A DNA stretch of 64,000 bases from Pannonibacter sp. SL95. GTDB taxonomy: Bacteria; Pseudomonadota; Alphaproteobacteria; Rhizobiales; Stappiaceae. Within the stretch, counting starts at the first letter, position 1; the number at the start of each line of letters is the position of its first letter. The DNA lies in contig NZ_JAPPRC010000003.1 in the NCBI RefSeq assembly GCF_026672425.1, positions 726,501 to 790,500 on the forward strand, read 5' to 3'. The notes beneath the pieces were generated by a model, which saw only the letters and a list, made by a program, of their open reading frames with translations, did no database searches and was not told the origin of the DNA. The position numbers were made by a program, and so were the translations under genes. Of this stretch, positions 45,202-53,307 are shown one piece after another.

Positions 45202-46882
45202 AGCTGGCCTCGAACTGGTTCATGCAGGCCTCGGCTTCCTTACGGAAGGCCGCGAGATCGGACGGGTTCTGTTTCTCCAGCAGCATGTCGAACTCCGCCA
45301 GCATGTTGGAAAAAACGCTCCGGTCGTCCTGCCTGGCCATCGCAAAGCACTGCTCGATCCTTGCGCGCAGGGCAATGTTCGCTTCTTCGTCGCGCGGATG
45401 TATCTTCAGTTTTTCCAGTGACTTGCGCGCCTTCTCGATGTCCTCCTCGCTCATGTCGCCAGCCAGGTTGCGGATCGTGGTGCTGGTCCGCTTGCCATCC
45501 GTCAGCGTGATGACATCAACCTCGAGCAGGCCCGAGACATCGTAGGAGAAGCGGACGCTGACATGCTGCAGCGACCCGTCGCGGCTGCGCGGCAGGGGCA
45601 CCTTGAGCGTGCCGAGGCGCACGTTGGCCGAAACGTCCGGCGATTCCCCCTGGAAGATGCCCAGCACCATTTCCGTCTGGTCGGGCCGGATGGCTTGCAG
45701 GTATTCCTCGCGCGAGACAGGCACCACCGTGTTGCGTTCGATGATCGGCAGGAAGTAGCCCATCAGCAGGCGGTTTCCCACCTCCTTGCTGGTCTCCACG
45801 CCCAGCGAATGCGCCGTCACGTCGGTCATGACGACGTCCTTCAGCGCCTGGTTCTTGCCGACAAGGCCCGCCTGCACGGCAGCGCCAAGCGCCACGGCAT
45901 GGTCCGGGTCGATGTGTCCGTCGGGGAAGTGGCGCAGGTGCCGGGCGATCAGCGACCGCACCATCGGCATGCGCGTCGCCCCGCCGACGAGCACCACCTT
46001 CTGCAGGTCCTCCGGCCGCAGTTTGGCGTCGTAGAGCACGCGTTCGACAGGCCGGCGCAGCCGTGTGAGCAGCGGCGCGCACATGTCCTCGAATTCGGCC
46101 CGGGTCACTGTTGCCTCAAGCGTCAGCCCGTCCCGGCGGATCTCGATCGATGCGCTGTCGCGCTGGGTCAGCGCCATTTTCATGTCTTCGGCGGCCTTGC
46201 GGATGGCCGCCTCGTCCTCGCTGCTGAGGCGCTTATAAGAGGCAAGGCCGGTCAGGTGCTTCACCAGTGTCCGGGTGAAGTCCTCGCCGCCGAGATAGGC
46301 GTCGCCGGCCGTGGCCTTCACTTCCATCACGCCTTCGAACACCTCAAGGATCGAGACGTCAAACGTGCCGCCGCCCAGATCGAAGACGAGGAAGCAGCTT
46401 TCCTGCGACAGGTCCTGCAAGCCATAGGCGAGCGCTGCCGCGGTCGGCTCGTTGATCAGGCGGACCGGCTTCAGCCCGGCCATCTTGGCGGCCTGGGCGA
46501 CGGACTTGCGCTGCGCCTCGCTGAAATAGGCCGGCACGGAGATGACCACATCCACAACCGGCTCCCCAAGCGCGGTCTCGGCATCCTCCTTGAGCGCACG
46601 CAGCACCGCGGCCGAAAGTTCCACCGACGTCATCGTCTTGCCGTCCAGCCGGTAGGCCTTTTCCGTGCCCATGGTGCGCTTGAAGGCGGCAACCGTCTGG
46701 TCCGGCCGGGTCAGCAGGCGCGATTTCGCGGTCTCGCCGGTGTGGACATGGCCCTTGTCGACATGGACCACAGACGGCGTCAGCACGCCGCCCAACCGGT
46801 TCGAAATCAGTTCGGGCCCGTTCTCGGTAAACTGTGCGATCAGGGAATTGGTCGTGCCAAGATCAATGCCAATATGCGCCAA
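45191..46882 (-). CDS. hscC: HscC-type Hsp70 chaperone
   Basis: Specialised Hsp70 ATPase, 563 aa, close to the length of E. coli HscC and shorter than DnaK because the lid is reduced. Motifs: IGIDLGTTNSLIAQF (phosphate 1), RLINEPTAAALAYGL, VFDLGGGTFDVSIL (phosphate 2), VVLVGGATRMPMVRSL (adenosine). The substrate domain begins about residue 375 (DVTAHSLGVE). I choose a TTG at 46882, with GGAG six bases upstream, since the protein then starts MAHIGIDLGTT; an ATG at 46930 lacks a ribosome site. It works with the two J-like genes downstream. Confidence 0.9.
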   Translation of the reverse strand: MAHIGIDLGTTNSLIAQFTENGPELISNRLGGVLTPSVVHVDKGHVHTGETAKSRLLTRPDQTVAAFKRTMGTEKAYRLDGKTMTSVELSAAVLRALKEDAETALGEPVVDVVISVPAYFSEAQRKSVAQAAKMAGLKPVRLINEPTAAALAYGLQDLSQESCFLVFDLGGGTFDVSILEVFEGVMEVKATAGDAYLGGEDFTRTLVKHLTGLASYKRLSSEDEAAIRKAAEDMKMALTQRDSASIEIRRDGLTLEATVTRAEFEDMCAPLLTRLRRPVERVLYDAKLRPEDLQKVVLVGGATRMPMVRSLIARHLRHFPDGHIDPDHAVALGAAVQAGLVGKNQALKDVVMTDVTAHSLGVETSKEVGNRLLMGYFLPIIERNTVVPVSREEYLQAIRPDQTEMVLGIFQGESPDVSANVRLGTLKVPLPRSRDGSLQHVSVRFSYDVSGLLEVDVITLTDGKRTSTTIRNLAGDMSEEDIEKARKSLEKLKIHPRDEEANIALRARIEQCFAMARQDDRSVFSNMLAEFDMLLEKQNPSDLAAFRKEAEACMNQFEASYVF

Positions 46883-47235
46883 GGTCAGCTCCAGCCCTCT
46901 ACTGCGTCCATCCCGCCCGGTCCGGGCCATCGTGAGTTGCAGAAGACAGGCAGGCCGTTGCCATTGCAAGGCATTCTCTCCTCGCCACAATTGACGATCT
47001 CAATTTCCGATAGGCCTGTCGTTTGGCGGCAACAGCGGGGGGAGGGGGGGGCAGAAGTGAAATGGGCAAGGCGCCAGCATGCGCATCTGAGCGCGGACGC
47101 TCTGTCGTCTGCGCCAATCGACCGTTTTGATCTCTTTTCGTTGCCATAGAAGCTTGAGCTGCCCCCGAGAAATGCGACTATACCGGACGCCACGACCGTA
47201 AATCTGCTGGTCTCCAAGCAAGAGGAGAACAAAAC
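46883..47235. other. Gene-poor stretch upstream of hscC
   Basis: About 350 bases without a supportable gene. It contains the hscC promoter region and a long G-run (around 47035-47051) that could form a G-quadruplex on the plus strand. Open frames here are short and GC-biased shadows. Confidence 0.4.
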
Positions 47236-47350
47236 ACGTCGAGACGCAGGAACCGCTATTCGGCGTTCAAGGCGCGTGTGGCGCTGGAAACCCTTAAGGG
47301 GGAGCATTCGATGTCAGAACTGGTCGCGGAATATGGCAACCGACCCTCGT
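47236..47350 (+). pseudogene. IS3-family OrfA transposase remnant
   Basis: Translates as SRRRNRYSAFKARVALETLK followed by GEHSMSELVAEYGNRPS, the N-terminal helix-turn-helix of IS3-family OrfA proteins. There is no start codon at the expected place, and the similarity ends abruptly after about 37 codons, so this is a short relic of an insertion sequence. Confidence 0.7.
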
Positions 47351-47478
47351 GCTTAACTGCGACAGCCTTGAAAACGATCAGTAAATGCAGACGGTAGCTC
47401 GCATTTTGCCCCTCGCTGTGGATGGGCTATTGGCTCTGTAAATCACCCCGGCCTTCCATCGAGCTTGGTGCTTCCGCG

Positions 47479-48198
47479 ATGAGAGAGTTCAAGAATGAAA
47501 GTTTTTATCAGCTCTATGACAGGGGCGATCAGCTTCTCATAGAGAATATGAAGTTTGAGCAATGCACGTTCACGCGATGCGCGATTTCATTGACCGCGGA
47601 GTTCGGGCGAATGTCGACAGTGCGAAACGTGGAGCTTTCTGACTGCGCGTTTTTGGACTGCCAAACCGGTCCGACAGTTCTTTCAAATGTTTCCATCAGC
47701 AATCTTAGGACGAGCGATCTATTCATCGTCTGGTGTCCCTATTTAGATCGGGTGAAGCTCTCGGGAAACATCGGAAAGATGAAGATCAACGCCGAAGCTG
47801 ATACTTCAACATACGGACCGAACAATTATGCCCGGCAAAAGCCATTTGATGATTATCGCGATCACTTTTATGCTGGTTTCGACTGGGCATTGGATATCAG
47901 CGAAGCCCGGTTCAAGGAGTTCGACATTCGGGGAGTGCCGGCGCGCTTAATCCGGCGCGATCCAGAATCTCAGGTGCTGATCACTCGTGAGCGCGCCCTT
48001 CAAGTGGTTAAGCCTGGATGGGAGGGGCAGCTCGATCCGACGAACAAGTTGTGGCCGTTCATGATCAACCTCTTCCTGGCGGATGGTGATGCGGACACGG
48101 TCCTTGTCGCCCCGCTTGCGGCTGCCAAGACCAAGCGCGACCTTCTGCTGCGGGGGCTTCAGGAATTGCGGCGCATTGGTTTGGCTGAGCCTGATTGA
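47479..48198 (+). CDS. Hypothetical protein, 239 aa, beta-helix-like N-terminal half
   Basis: I do not recognise a named family. The N-terminal half (about 15-105) has pentapeptide-like periodicity (MKFEQCTFTRCAISL ... VRNVELSDCAFLDCQ ... SNVSISNLRTSDLF ... LDRVKLSGNIGKMKIN), suggesting a short right-handed beta-helix. The C-terminal half contains a Trp/Asp-rich segment and a helical end (AAAKTKRDLLLRGLQELRRIGL). The ATG at 47479 is chosen over 47422 because homology-like order starts there. Base composition is lower in GC than the chromosome and it sits beside an IS3 relic, so it was probably acquired. Confidence 0.65.
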   Translation: MREFKNESFYQLYDRGDQLLIENMKFEQCTFTRCAISLTAEFGRMSTVRNVELSDCAFLDCQTGPTVLSNVSISNLRTSDLFIVWCPYLDRVKLSGNIGKMKINAEADTSTYGPNNYARQKPFDDYRDHFYAGFDWALDISEARFKEFDIRGVPARLIRRDPESQVLITRERALQVVKPGWEGQLDPTNKLWPFMINLFLADGDADTVLVAPLAAAKTKRDLLLRGLQELRRIGLAEPD

Positions 48199-48428
48199 GC
48201 GCCTAATCTCCTCCTTCGCAGATTGGGCCTATGTTTAGGTTCGGAACGTTGAAGTGAGGAGCAACCGACGCGCACTACGCAGAGCCCAGCTGGTTTGATG
48301 CTGTTGAAGTAGCACGGATAGGTGGTGACCTGCCGTCAACAAGCGATACGAGATGCACGACCAATTGTTGACTAGGTCGTGAACCCATAAGCATTGGATG
48401 TCGGGCGCGGATGTGCGATGCTACATTC
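48199..48428. other. Intergenic stretch without recognisable gene
   Basis: 230 bases between two unknown genes. No supported coding frame. A segment ending GTCGTGAACCCATAA (about 48377-48391) looks like the kind of sequence left by an insertion-sequence end, but I cannot assign it. Confidence 0.3.
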
Positions 48429-48632
48429 ATGGAAGATCATGATGAGCCCAGCTTAGCGGGCATGACAGTAAATGAGCGACTATTTCATGTGGGCATTCTC
48501 GATCAGTGGGATGCTGCGGCCAAGCGGCGAGATCGGCAGCAGATGATTGCGCTGTTGGAGCAAGTGGAAGTTGCTGATCCACATTTCACGGTCGATACAG
48601 TGCTTGCCAACCCCCAGGCGTACGGCTTTTGA
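48429..48632 (+). CDS. Small hypothetical protein, 67 aa
   Basis: Reads MEDHDEPSLAGMTVNERLFH, then a helical region with AKRRDRQQMIALLEQVEV and a C-terminal TVDTVLANPQAYGF. Short proteins with MTVNERLF...D-x-x-x-x-RDR...LL...V...VLANP-x-x-YG recur in alphaproteobacteria without known function. A frame-start at 48411 is possible; an internal ATG at 48462 (MTVNERLF) may be the true start. Confidence 0.6.
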   Translation: MEDHDEPSLAGMTVNERLFHVGILDQWDAAAKRRDRQQMIALLEQVEVADPHFTVDTVLANPQAYGF

Positions 48633-48771
48633 ACCGATCCCTCTCCATCAGGGAGTGCCTTTGATTCAGCGTCGGCCTGAGCCGATTTGACCTTACTTGA
48701 CTTCGAGTGGCGCTTGATCGAGCCAATGTCCCGTCTAAGACTAACCGGCGGACGAAGCCGTACTTAAGCAC

Positions 48772-49061
48772 ATGGCTTCATCCCCGCAGCACTTCTGGCC
48801 ATGATCGGGGTGGGCCAACGCTTCTCGGGTCAAGGGTTTGGCGGCGACCTGCTGGTGGACGCGCTCCGACGCATCGGCCTTGCCGCCGATCACATCGGCA
48901 TCGCTGTCGTGATCCTTGATGTACTGGACGACGGCAACGCTGATCTTGTCACCCGGCGGAGCAAGCTCTACGCCGGCTACGGCTTCCAGCCCTTGCCGTC
49001 AAATCCGCTGCGCATGTTCCTGCCAGTGGGGACCGCGCGGATGTTGTTTGAAGATAAATAG
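48772..49061 (+). pseudogene. 5'-truncated GNAT acetyltransferase toxin
   Basis: Corresponds to the last 95 or so codons of the GNAT toxin at 42595-43140, about 93% identical in DNA by my count. It keeps RFSGQGFGGDLLVDALRR and LYAGYGFQPLPSNPLRMFLPVGTARMLFE, but the N-terminal third and the DUF1778 antitoxin are missing. An internal ATG at 48801 would give an 86-aa fragment lacking part of the fold. Many differences fall in third codon positions, pointing to a separately evolved copy that was later truncated. Confidence 0.8.
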
Positions 49062-49110
49062 CTTTTCATCGATTGATTTTATTATTATAAATTTTCTACG
49101 AAATGTTTTC

Positions 49111-50001
49111 TTAATATTCAGGATCGCCCGTAGCTTTGTTTACATCTACGACAAGTAGCCCCTTCATCTTGCCGCTCTTGCTGACCCTTTTGTAGGCCTT
49201 AAGTGCTACTTCCCCCTCACCACTCATGCGATCGCGTGCATTTGAAACAAGGCTATTTGTTATTAGTGATATACTTCTAAGATCACGAGCTACATTTCCA
49301 AGCTCGAATGGTACGGGTCGACCTTCGGCGCGTAAGTATATACGCCCTTTGTAGGTGTTAATATTGTAGCTTGATACGCGTCCCACGAATGTTTCCGGCC
49401 TATCTTCTTCGCGAGTAAATGATAAATATTCATATGTATTAATATCCAATTCCTGCTGGACTTTTGAAGTCCACGAGCCAACTTGCGAAAATATTGAAGC
49501 GCTAATCGCTGTTTCTGAGTGTGCAATCGGTCGATGCATATCGCGAATAGCAAGCTCACATTTTTCGATAACGCTATCAAATCTGGCTTGAGGTAGTCTT
49601 TTTAATTCCGTCTCGCGCATTTTTTTCAGTTCGTCGTATTGCTGCCCCAGAGTTTTGTCGAAGTCGACATGGAATCCGAGTGTTTCTGACACAACGTAGT
49701 CGTAGGCAGAGGCAATCAAATTACCGATAGGAGAGTCCTTTGGCGCGGTGCCAACCGTATATAGTCCAACGATCACCGCAGCAGTAATCTTCCAACTTCC
49801 ATCTTCAGGTGGAAGGGCTAGAATTCTCGCTCCCTTCAGCGCGGGTGCCTGCGTGATAACCTTGTCGTTGAGAACCAGATGGGTGGTTAGCGCCAGGGAC
49901 CGTTGAAAGCCAATTAGAGCTTGTGCAACGTCATAGAAGTCGATGACATGATCGTCGGAAGCGCCTCCTGAGTAACTCAGAGTGAAGATTGCAGCCGACA
50001 T
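49111..50001 (-). CDS. Orphan AT-rich gene, 296-aa hypothetical protein
   Basis: I do not recognise a characterised family. N-terminal part: FYDVAQALIGFQRSLALTTHLVLNDKVITQAPALKGARILALPPEDGSWKITAAV; no signal peptide; a possible weak membrane segment at AAVIVGLYTVGTAP. The C-terminal part is charged (RPETFVGRVSSYNINTYKGRIYL, ALKAYKRVSKSGKMKGLLVVDV). The ATG at 50001 is preferred over 50118 because GAGGG lies seven bases upstream and conserved-looking sequence starts there. It is visibly lower in GC than all neighbours, a sign of transfer. Isolated next to a prophage end and toxin remnants, it may be a cargo or defence gene, but that is speculation. Confidence 0.75.
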   Translation of the reverse strand: MSAAIFTLSYSGGASDDHVIDFYDVAQALIGFQRSLALTTHLVLNDKVITQAPALKGARILALPPEDGSWKITAAVIVGLYTVGTAPKDSPIGNLIASAYDYVVSETLGFHVDFDKTLGQQYDELKKMRETELKRLPQARFDSVIEKCELAIRDMHRPIAHSETAISASIFSQVGSWTSKVQQELDINTYEYLSFTREEDRPETFVGRVSSYNINTYKGRIYLRAEGRPVPFELGNVARDLRSISLITNSLVSNARDRMSGEGEVALKAYKRVSKSGKMKGLLVVDVNKATGDPEY

Positions 50002-50977
50002 AAGAAATCCCTCAAATAAAGCGATGAATACAATATCGCTTTTGAACCCAGAGCAAACCATACCCTGACACGCGGAAGTTGCCAGCATATTTTGAGCGTC
50101 ATAAAACGGCTCTGACACTCGCGACCATCGAAGCGCTGACGCTGCCGCTCGGAAGCGGCACGGGGGGCATGATCAATTGCTTCAGAGTCGGTATCTGTGC
50201 GTCTCAGCTCCGAGCTGAAAAATGCCCCACATTTCCAAATGTATCGACCGGAAAACGAAGCAGACTAAGTACACGGAGGTTGTGCTCTTGCTCGAAATCA
50301 ACGTTGCAAATGGCGCGACGGTACAAACCCCGCTCTCAAGCCCATGCCTGTTGCAGCCGGGGGCGAAAATTAAGGGCTCCAAACGTTGCTCGTTAGCTAG
50401 CGTCCGGATGTTGTTTGACGGGTGGTTTTGCAGTTAACCGGGAACAAGTGGGAACGACCGGGAAAGAACGGTAAGCGATTGTAAAAGAACAAGAAGTCCC
50501 GCTAGCTCCGGATGGAATTACTCGCGAGAATTTGACGCCCTGATTTGCAGCATATCAGGGATCCGGTCAGCATTTGAACCGTAGCGCATGGGCTGAGGTC
50601 GAGGCTTTGAAAGCTCTTCAAACAGTGTTCAAAACCGCAGAATTCCGCCTTTAAACGGTATTTCTGCTTGTGCTGCTGGCACGCCTTTGACGGCAAGTCG
50701 GGCAAATTTGAGTTTCCCAAACTTGGGAAAAAGCCATAAGCTATTGAAATTAATATTCAAACAGCCCCGCAGTCGATCGATTAAGTTTCCCCCGCTGGCG
50801 ATGGAAAAGCCCATCAGAAATAGCAGCACAGCGGATGCGACCGCCGTACTCTGCTCAGCATGCAATTGCACTCTTTATGCGCGAGGTCAGGTTGAAATCT
50901 CGCTATGCGCGCGCCTGGAAACGTTCCGTTTACCAACGCTTTGGCAATTATACTGATGATTGCACTGCTTATCACCA
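50002..50977. other. Gene-poor prophage border region
   Basis: About 980 bases without a convincing gene. Several short frames exist on both strands but lack start signals and protein-like composition. It holds repeated TTTGACG motifs, G-rich near-repeats (50436-50475) and a TTTCCCAA/TTGGGAAA palindrome (50713-50730). In Mu-like phages the transposase-binding left end lies outside the repressor gene, so the prophage boundary should be inside this stretch. Confidence 0.55.
50414..50550. repeat. Candidate left-end transposase-binding repeats
   Basis: TTTGACGGGTGGTTTTGCAG (50414-50433) and TTTGACGCCCTGATTTGCAG (50531-50550) agree at 15 of 20 positions; TTTGACG recurs at 50686. Between the first two, CCGGGAACAAGTGGGAACGA and CCGGGAAAGAACGGTAAGCG form a near tandem pair. 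Spaced repeats like these are expected for MuA binding at a phage end. Confidence 0.4.
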
Positions 50978-51517
50978 TCAACCCGCGTGTTTGCCAGATC
51001 CGGGCTCAGCGGCGGCCGCAGCCAAGGACTTGCGAAGGCGCGCCTCCAACCATGGCAGTAGTGCTGTCAGTTCGGCGATGTCGCGCGGATCTTCTGCACG
51101 GGCGATGAGCGCGTTGTATGCGCCAGCCTGTTCGTCCAGCAGCGCATCAGGGGGCAGCTTGATCCCCACATCCTTGTAGACCTTCAAGACCAGCCGACCG
51201 ACCGCCCGGAATACGTCAGGGTCAATAGCTGGCGACGGCGCAGCCGCCGAGTGCCTTGGCGGATCAGCGAATAACGCGCCTTCCCCAGTGAGCACCCAAG
51301 CGATGTTTACGCCATATTGCTGCTGATACGAGGCAAGAGCTGACGCTGTCGGCTCGCTCTCGCCGCGCTCATAAGATGCAAGCGTAGTTTTGCTGACACC
51401 AACGGTCGCAGCGAACGACCCGCGCTCCGGGTCGCCTAAGGCATGCCGTATCTCCCTAAGCCTTTTCGCAAGCTCGGTTTTGGGCGGGACTTCTGGTCTA
51501 GCCACGCGATCACTCAT
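50978..51517 (-). CDS. Mu-like phage repressor (XRE-type)
   Basis: 179-aa lysogeny repressor with an N-terminal Cro/CI helix-turn-helix (ELAKRLREIRHALGDPERGSFAATVGVSKTTLASYERGESEPTASALASY, about 14-66). A short segment follows, typical of Mu-like and phage repressors (YGVNIAWVLTGEGALFA), and a helical C-terminus. It is transcribed leftward, away from the early operon, as in Mu. The start codon abuts an 11-bp inverted repeat (51517-51559), and no ribosome site is visible, so the message may be leaderless. It probably represses the rightward early promoter. Confidence 0.88.
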   Translation of the reverse strand: MSDRVARPEVPPKTELAKRLREIRHALGDPERGSFAATVGVSKTTLASYERGESEPTASALASYQQQYGVNIAWVLTGEGALFADPPRHSAAAPSPAIDPDVFRAVGRLVLKVYKDVGIKLPPDALLDEQAGAYNALIARAEDPRDIAELTALLPWLEARLRKSLAAAAAEPGSGKHAG

Positions 51518-51559
51518 TAAAACGAAATTCCGCTTTACTAAAACGGTTTTTCGTTTTAA
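51517..51559. promoter_or_regulatory. Prophage operator/early promoter region
   Basis: Perfect 11-bp inverted repeat TTAAAACGAAA / TTTCGTTTTAA around a 21-base centre with further AAAACGG and CGGTTTTT half-sites. It lies between the divergent repressor and Ner-like genes, where Mu-type operators are located. Arms overlap the repressor start. Confidence 0.75.
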
Positions 51560-51656
51560 TCCTTTTCTGTCGGCGCGAATTAGTGCGCCGGGAAATCACA
51601 CAACAAAGACAAGAAAACGGCCTGTTGCAGCAAGCCGTTTTCCAGCGAGGTATTCC

Positions 51657-51953
51657 ATGTCGAAGCCCAGGACTTGGGATCGCCATGCCATCAAGGCGGA
51701 ATTACACCGCCGGGGGATGACCATGGCTGCCCTGGCAAAGCTTGCGGGTTCAACGCCCGCCATCTTTGGCCATGTCTGGACCCGTCCAGTCCGCAAAGCC
51801 GAGCAGGCCATTGCAGACTTTCTTAAGGTGCCGGTCGCGGACCTGTTTCCGGACCGCTATCCGATCCGCAGTTCCCGGATCCTGTCCCGTGCCAATGAGC
51901 AACTGCTTAACGGCAACGACACAAAGGCTCAAGCCGCACGCGATGCAGCCTGA
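51657..51953 (+). CDS. ner: Ner-like DNA-binding regulator
   Basis: 98-aa protein with the Nlp/Ner helix-turn-helix: WDRHAIKAELHRRGMTMAALAKLAGSTPAIFGHVWTRPVRKAEQAIADFLKVPVADLFPDRY. Ner shuts down early transcription in Mu. The ATG has GCGAGG seven bases upstream; the open frame further 5' crosses the operator and is not coding. First gene of the rightward early operon. Confidence 0.9.
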   Translation: MSKPRTWDRHAIKAELHRRGMTMAALAKLAGSTPAIFGHVWTRPVRKAEQAIADFLKVPVADLFPDRYPIRSSRILSRANEQLLNGNDTKAQAARDAA

Positions 51954-52054
51954 GGGGTATGGAGCGGCCGGGTGGTTCTAGCCCTTAGCGTCCGTCAAGC
52001 GGCAGGGGAAGGCTGTCAGGCCTTCACTCCCCCGGCTGCCCTACCGACCGCGCC

Positions 52055-52477
52055 ATGCCTTTACTTTCCTCCAGCAAGGCGTTCCAGACAATGACGAAAC
52101 CATCGGTCGAATTCGACAGGTCTATGCCTGCCGGCCTGTCGGATGACGAAGCCCTGAATGACATCCAGGCAGCTTGCTTTGTCGCTGCGAAAGACCTGTT
52201 CCCCTGGCTTTCCCTACGCGACGTTATCGCGCCGCCGCATGAATGGTTCGACGCGGCACTTGCGCGGCAAATCGCGCTTCACCTGATGGTGAAAACGTTC
52301 TTCGTCCCGAAGCGCCGTGTTGTCGAGATGCAGGGGCGCTCGCGGGAAGCCATCAATCGAGCACTGCGAACAATCGACGAGCGTCTGGACGAGCCGCGCT
52401 TTTTCGAATGCTACCAGGACCTGACAGATCGTGCCCGTAGCCTAGTCCTCGAAACTCGCATCAGGAGGGCTGCCTGA
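52055..52477 (+). CDS. Phage early protein, DnaA-like helix-turn-helix C-terminus
   Basis: 140-aa protein (or 128 aa from ATG 52091). The C-terminal two thirds (ALARQIALHLMVKTFFVPKRRVVEMQGRSREAINRALRTIDERL) recall the DnaA domain IV or related HTH that binds DNA. Function in this phage is not known; position before the ParB-like and transposase genes suggests a role in early regulation or replication targeting. Stop overlaps the next ATG (TGATG). The two possible starts both have poor ribosome sites. Confidence 0.65.
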   Translation: MPLLSSSKAFQTMTKPSVEFDRSMPAGLSDDEALNDIQAACFVAAKDLFPWLSLRDVIAPPHEWFDAALARQIALHLMVKTFFVPKRRVVEMQGRSREAINRALRTIDERLDEPRFFECYQDLTDRARSLVLETRIRRAA

Positions 52478-53307
52478 TGGCCGAGATCAAAACGATCGCG
52501 ATTGACGACATCCATGTCGGAGAGCGGCTTAGGGAAATCGACGAGGATCATGCTGCGGTGATCGCTGGATCGATCCGCGAGATCGGACTGCAGTCGCCCG
52601 TACAGGTTCGTTCGACGCCGGCACAGAAGGGCGGCAAATACACACTCGTAGCCGGGGGGCACCGTCTAAGGGCCAGCCAGATCGCCGGTTTGACCGAAAT
52701 TGACGCCTTTGTGGTCAAGGCGGATAGCCGCCAGGCACAGCTTCTCGAGATCGCAGAGAACCTGTTCCGGAACGACCTCTCCGTGCTCGACCGGGCGATC
52801 TTCGTGCAGCGCTATCGTGAGCTTTGGCAAGAAGAGCATGGCCAGATCAAGCGTGGCGGCGATCAGAAATCAAAGGGCCACGGTGGCCCTTTGATCGAGG
52901 GCGGCTTCTCTGAACACGTGGCCGACCGGCTTGGAGTTTCCGAACGAAGTGCCAAACGTCTCGACCAGATAGCTCGCCGCTTGCATCCGGAACTGCGTTC
53001 CGCCCTGCGCCATTCCCCCGTCGCGGATCAGACAACAGTTCTTCTGAAGCTGGCCAAGATGGAACCGGCGCTCCAGCGGCGTGCAGCGATCGGATGGCGT
53101 GAGACGCAGGACATCAAGGCCGTATTCAGCCTGCTGAGTGAACGGCCAGTGACACCCGTATCGGCGGATGAACAGGCGTTTTATCGGCTCGCGGATCTCT
53201 GGTCGCGGTCGAATGCGAGTGTCCAAGCACGCTTTCTCGCCAACTTCGGTCTTGTTGCGACGGGCGCTGCCGACCCGCAAACCGCGCTCAGGGAGGCACA
53301 GGCATGA
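52477..53307 (+). CDS. ParB/Spo0J-like nuclease-domain protein
   Basis: 276-aa protein. ParB N-terminal domain: IAIDDIHVGERLREIDEDHAAVIAGSIREIGLQSPVQVR, then the GGHRLRA box (YTLVAGGHRLRASQIAG) and AENLFRNDLSVLDRAIFVQRY, with a HTH region (FSEHVADRLGVSERSAKRLDQIARR, about 146-170). ParB-like genes just ahead of MuA are common in alphaproteobacterial Mu-like phages. It overlaps both neighbours by ATGA-type junctions. Role unknown, possibly DNA targeting or partition-like regulation. Confidence 0.88.
   Translation: MAEIKTIAIDDIHVGERLREIDEDHAAVIAGSIREIGLQSPVQVRSTPAQKGGKYTLVAGGHRLRASQIAGLTEIDAFVVKADSRQAQLLEIAENLFRNDLSVLDRAIFVQRYRELWQEEHGQIKRGGDQKSKGHGGPLIEGGFSEHVADRLGVSERSAKRLDQIARRLHPELRSALRHSPVADQTTVLLKLAKMEPALQRRAAIGWRETQDIKAVFSLLSERPVTPVSADEQAFYRLADLWSRSNASVQARFLANFGLVATGAADPQTALREAQA

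Noticed and set aside
47035-47051. G-run that could be a regulatory quadruplex
   Set aside because: Only a single uninterrupted G-rich run is seen; there are no four spaced tracts, so a functional quadruplex is not supported.
48377-48391. Possible insertion-sequence terminus near GTCGTGAACCCATAA
   Set aside because: Only one end-like sequence and no partner inverted repeat or transposase nearby; too weak to annotate as an element.
50079-50956. Short frames in the prophage border (50079-50396, 50629-50871, 50687-50956)
   Set aside because: No ribosome sites, no protein-like composition, mutually overlapping; better explained as non-coding phage-end DNA.
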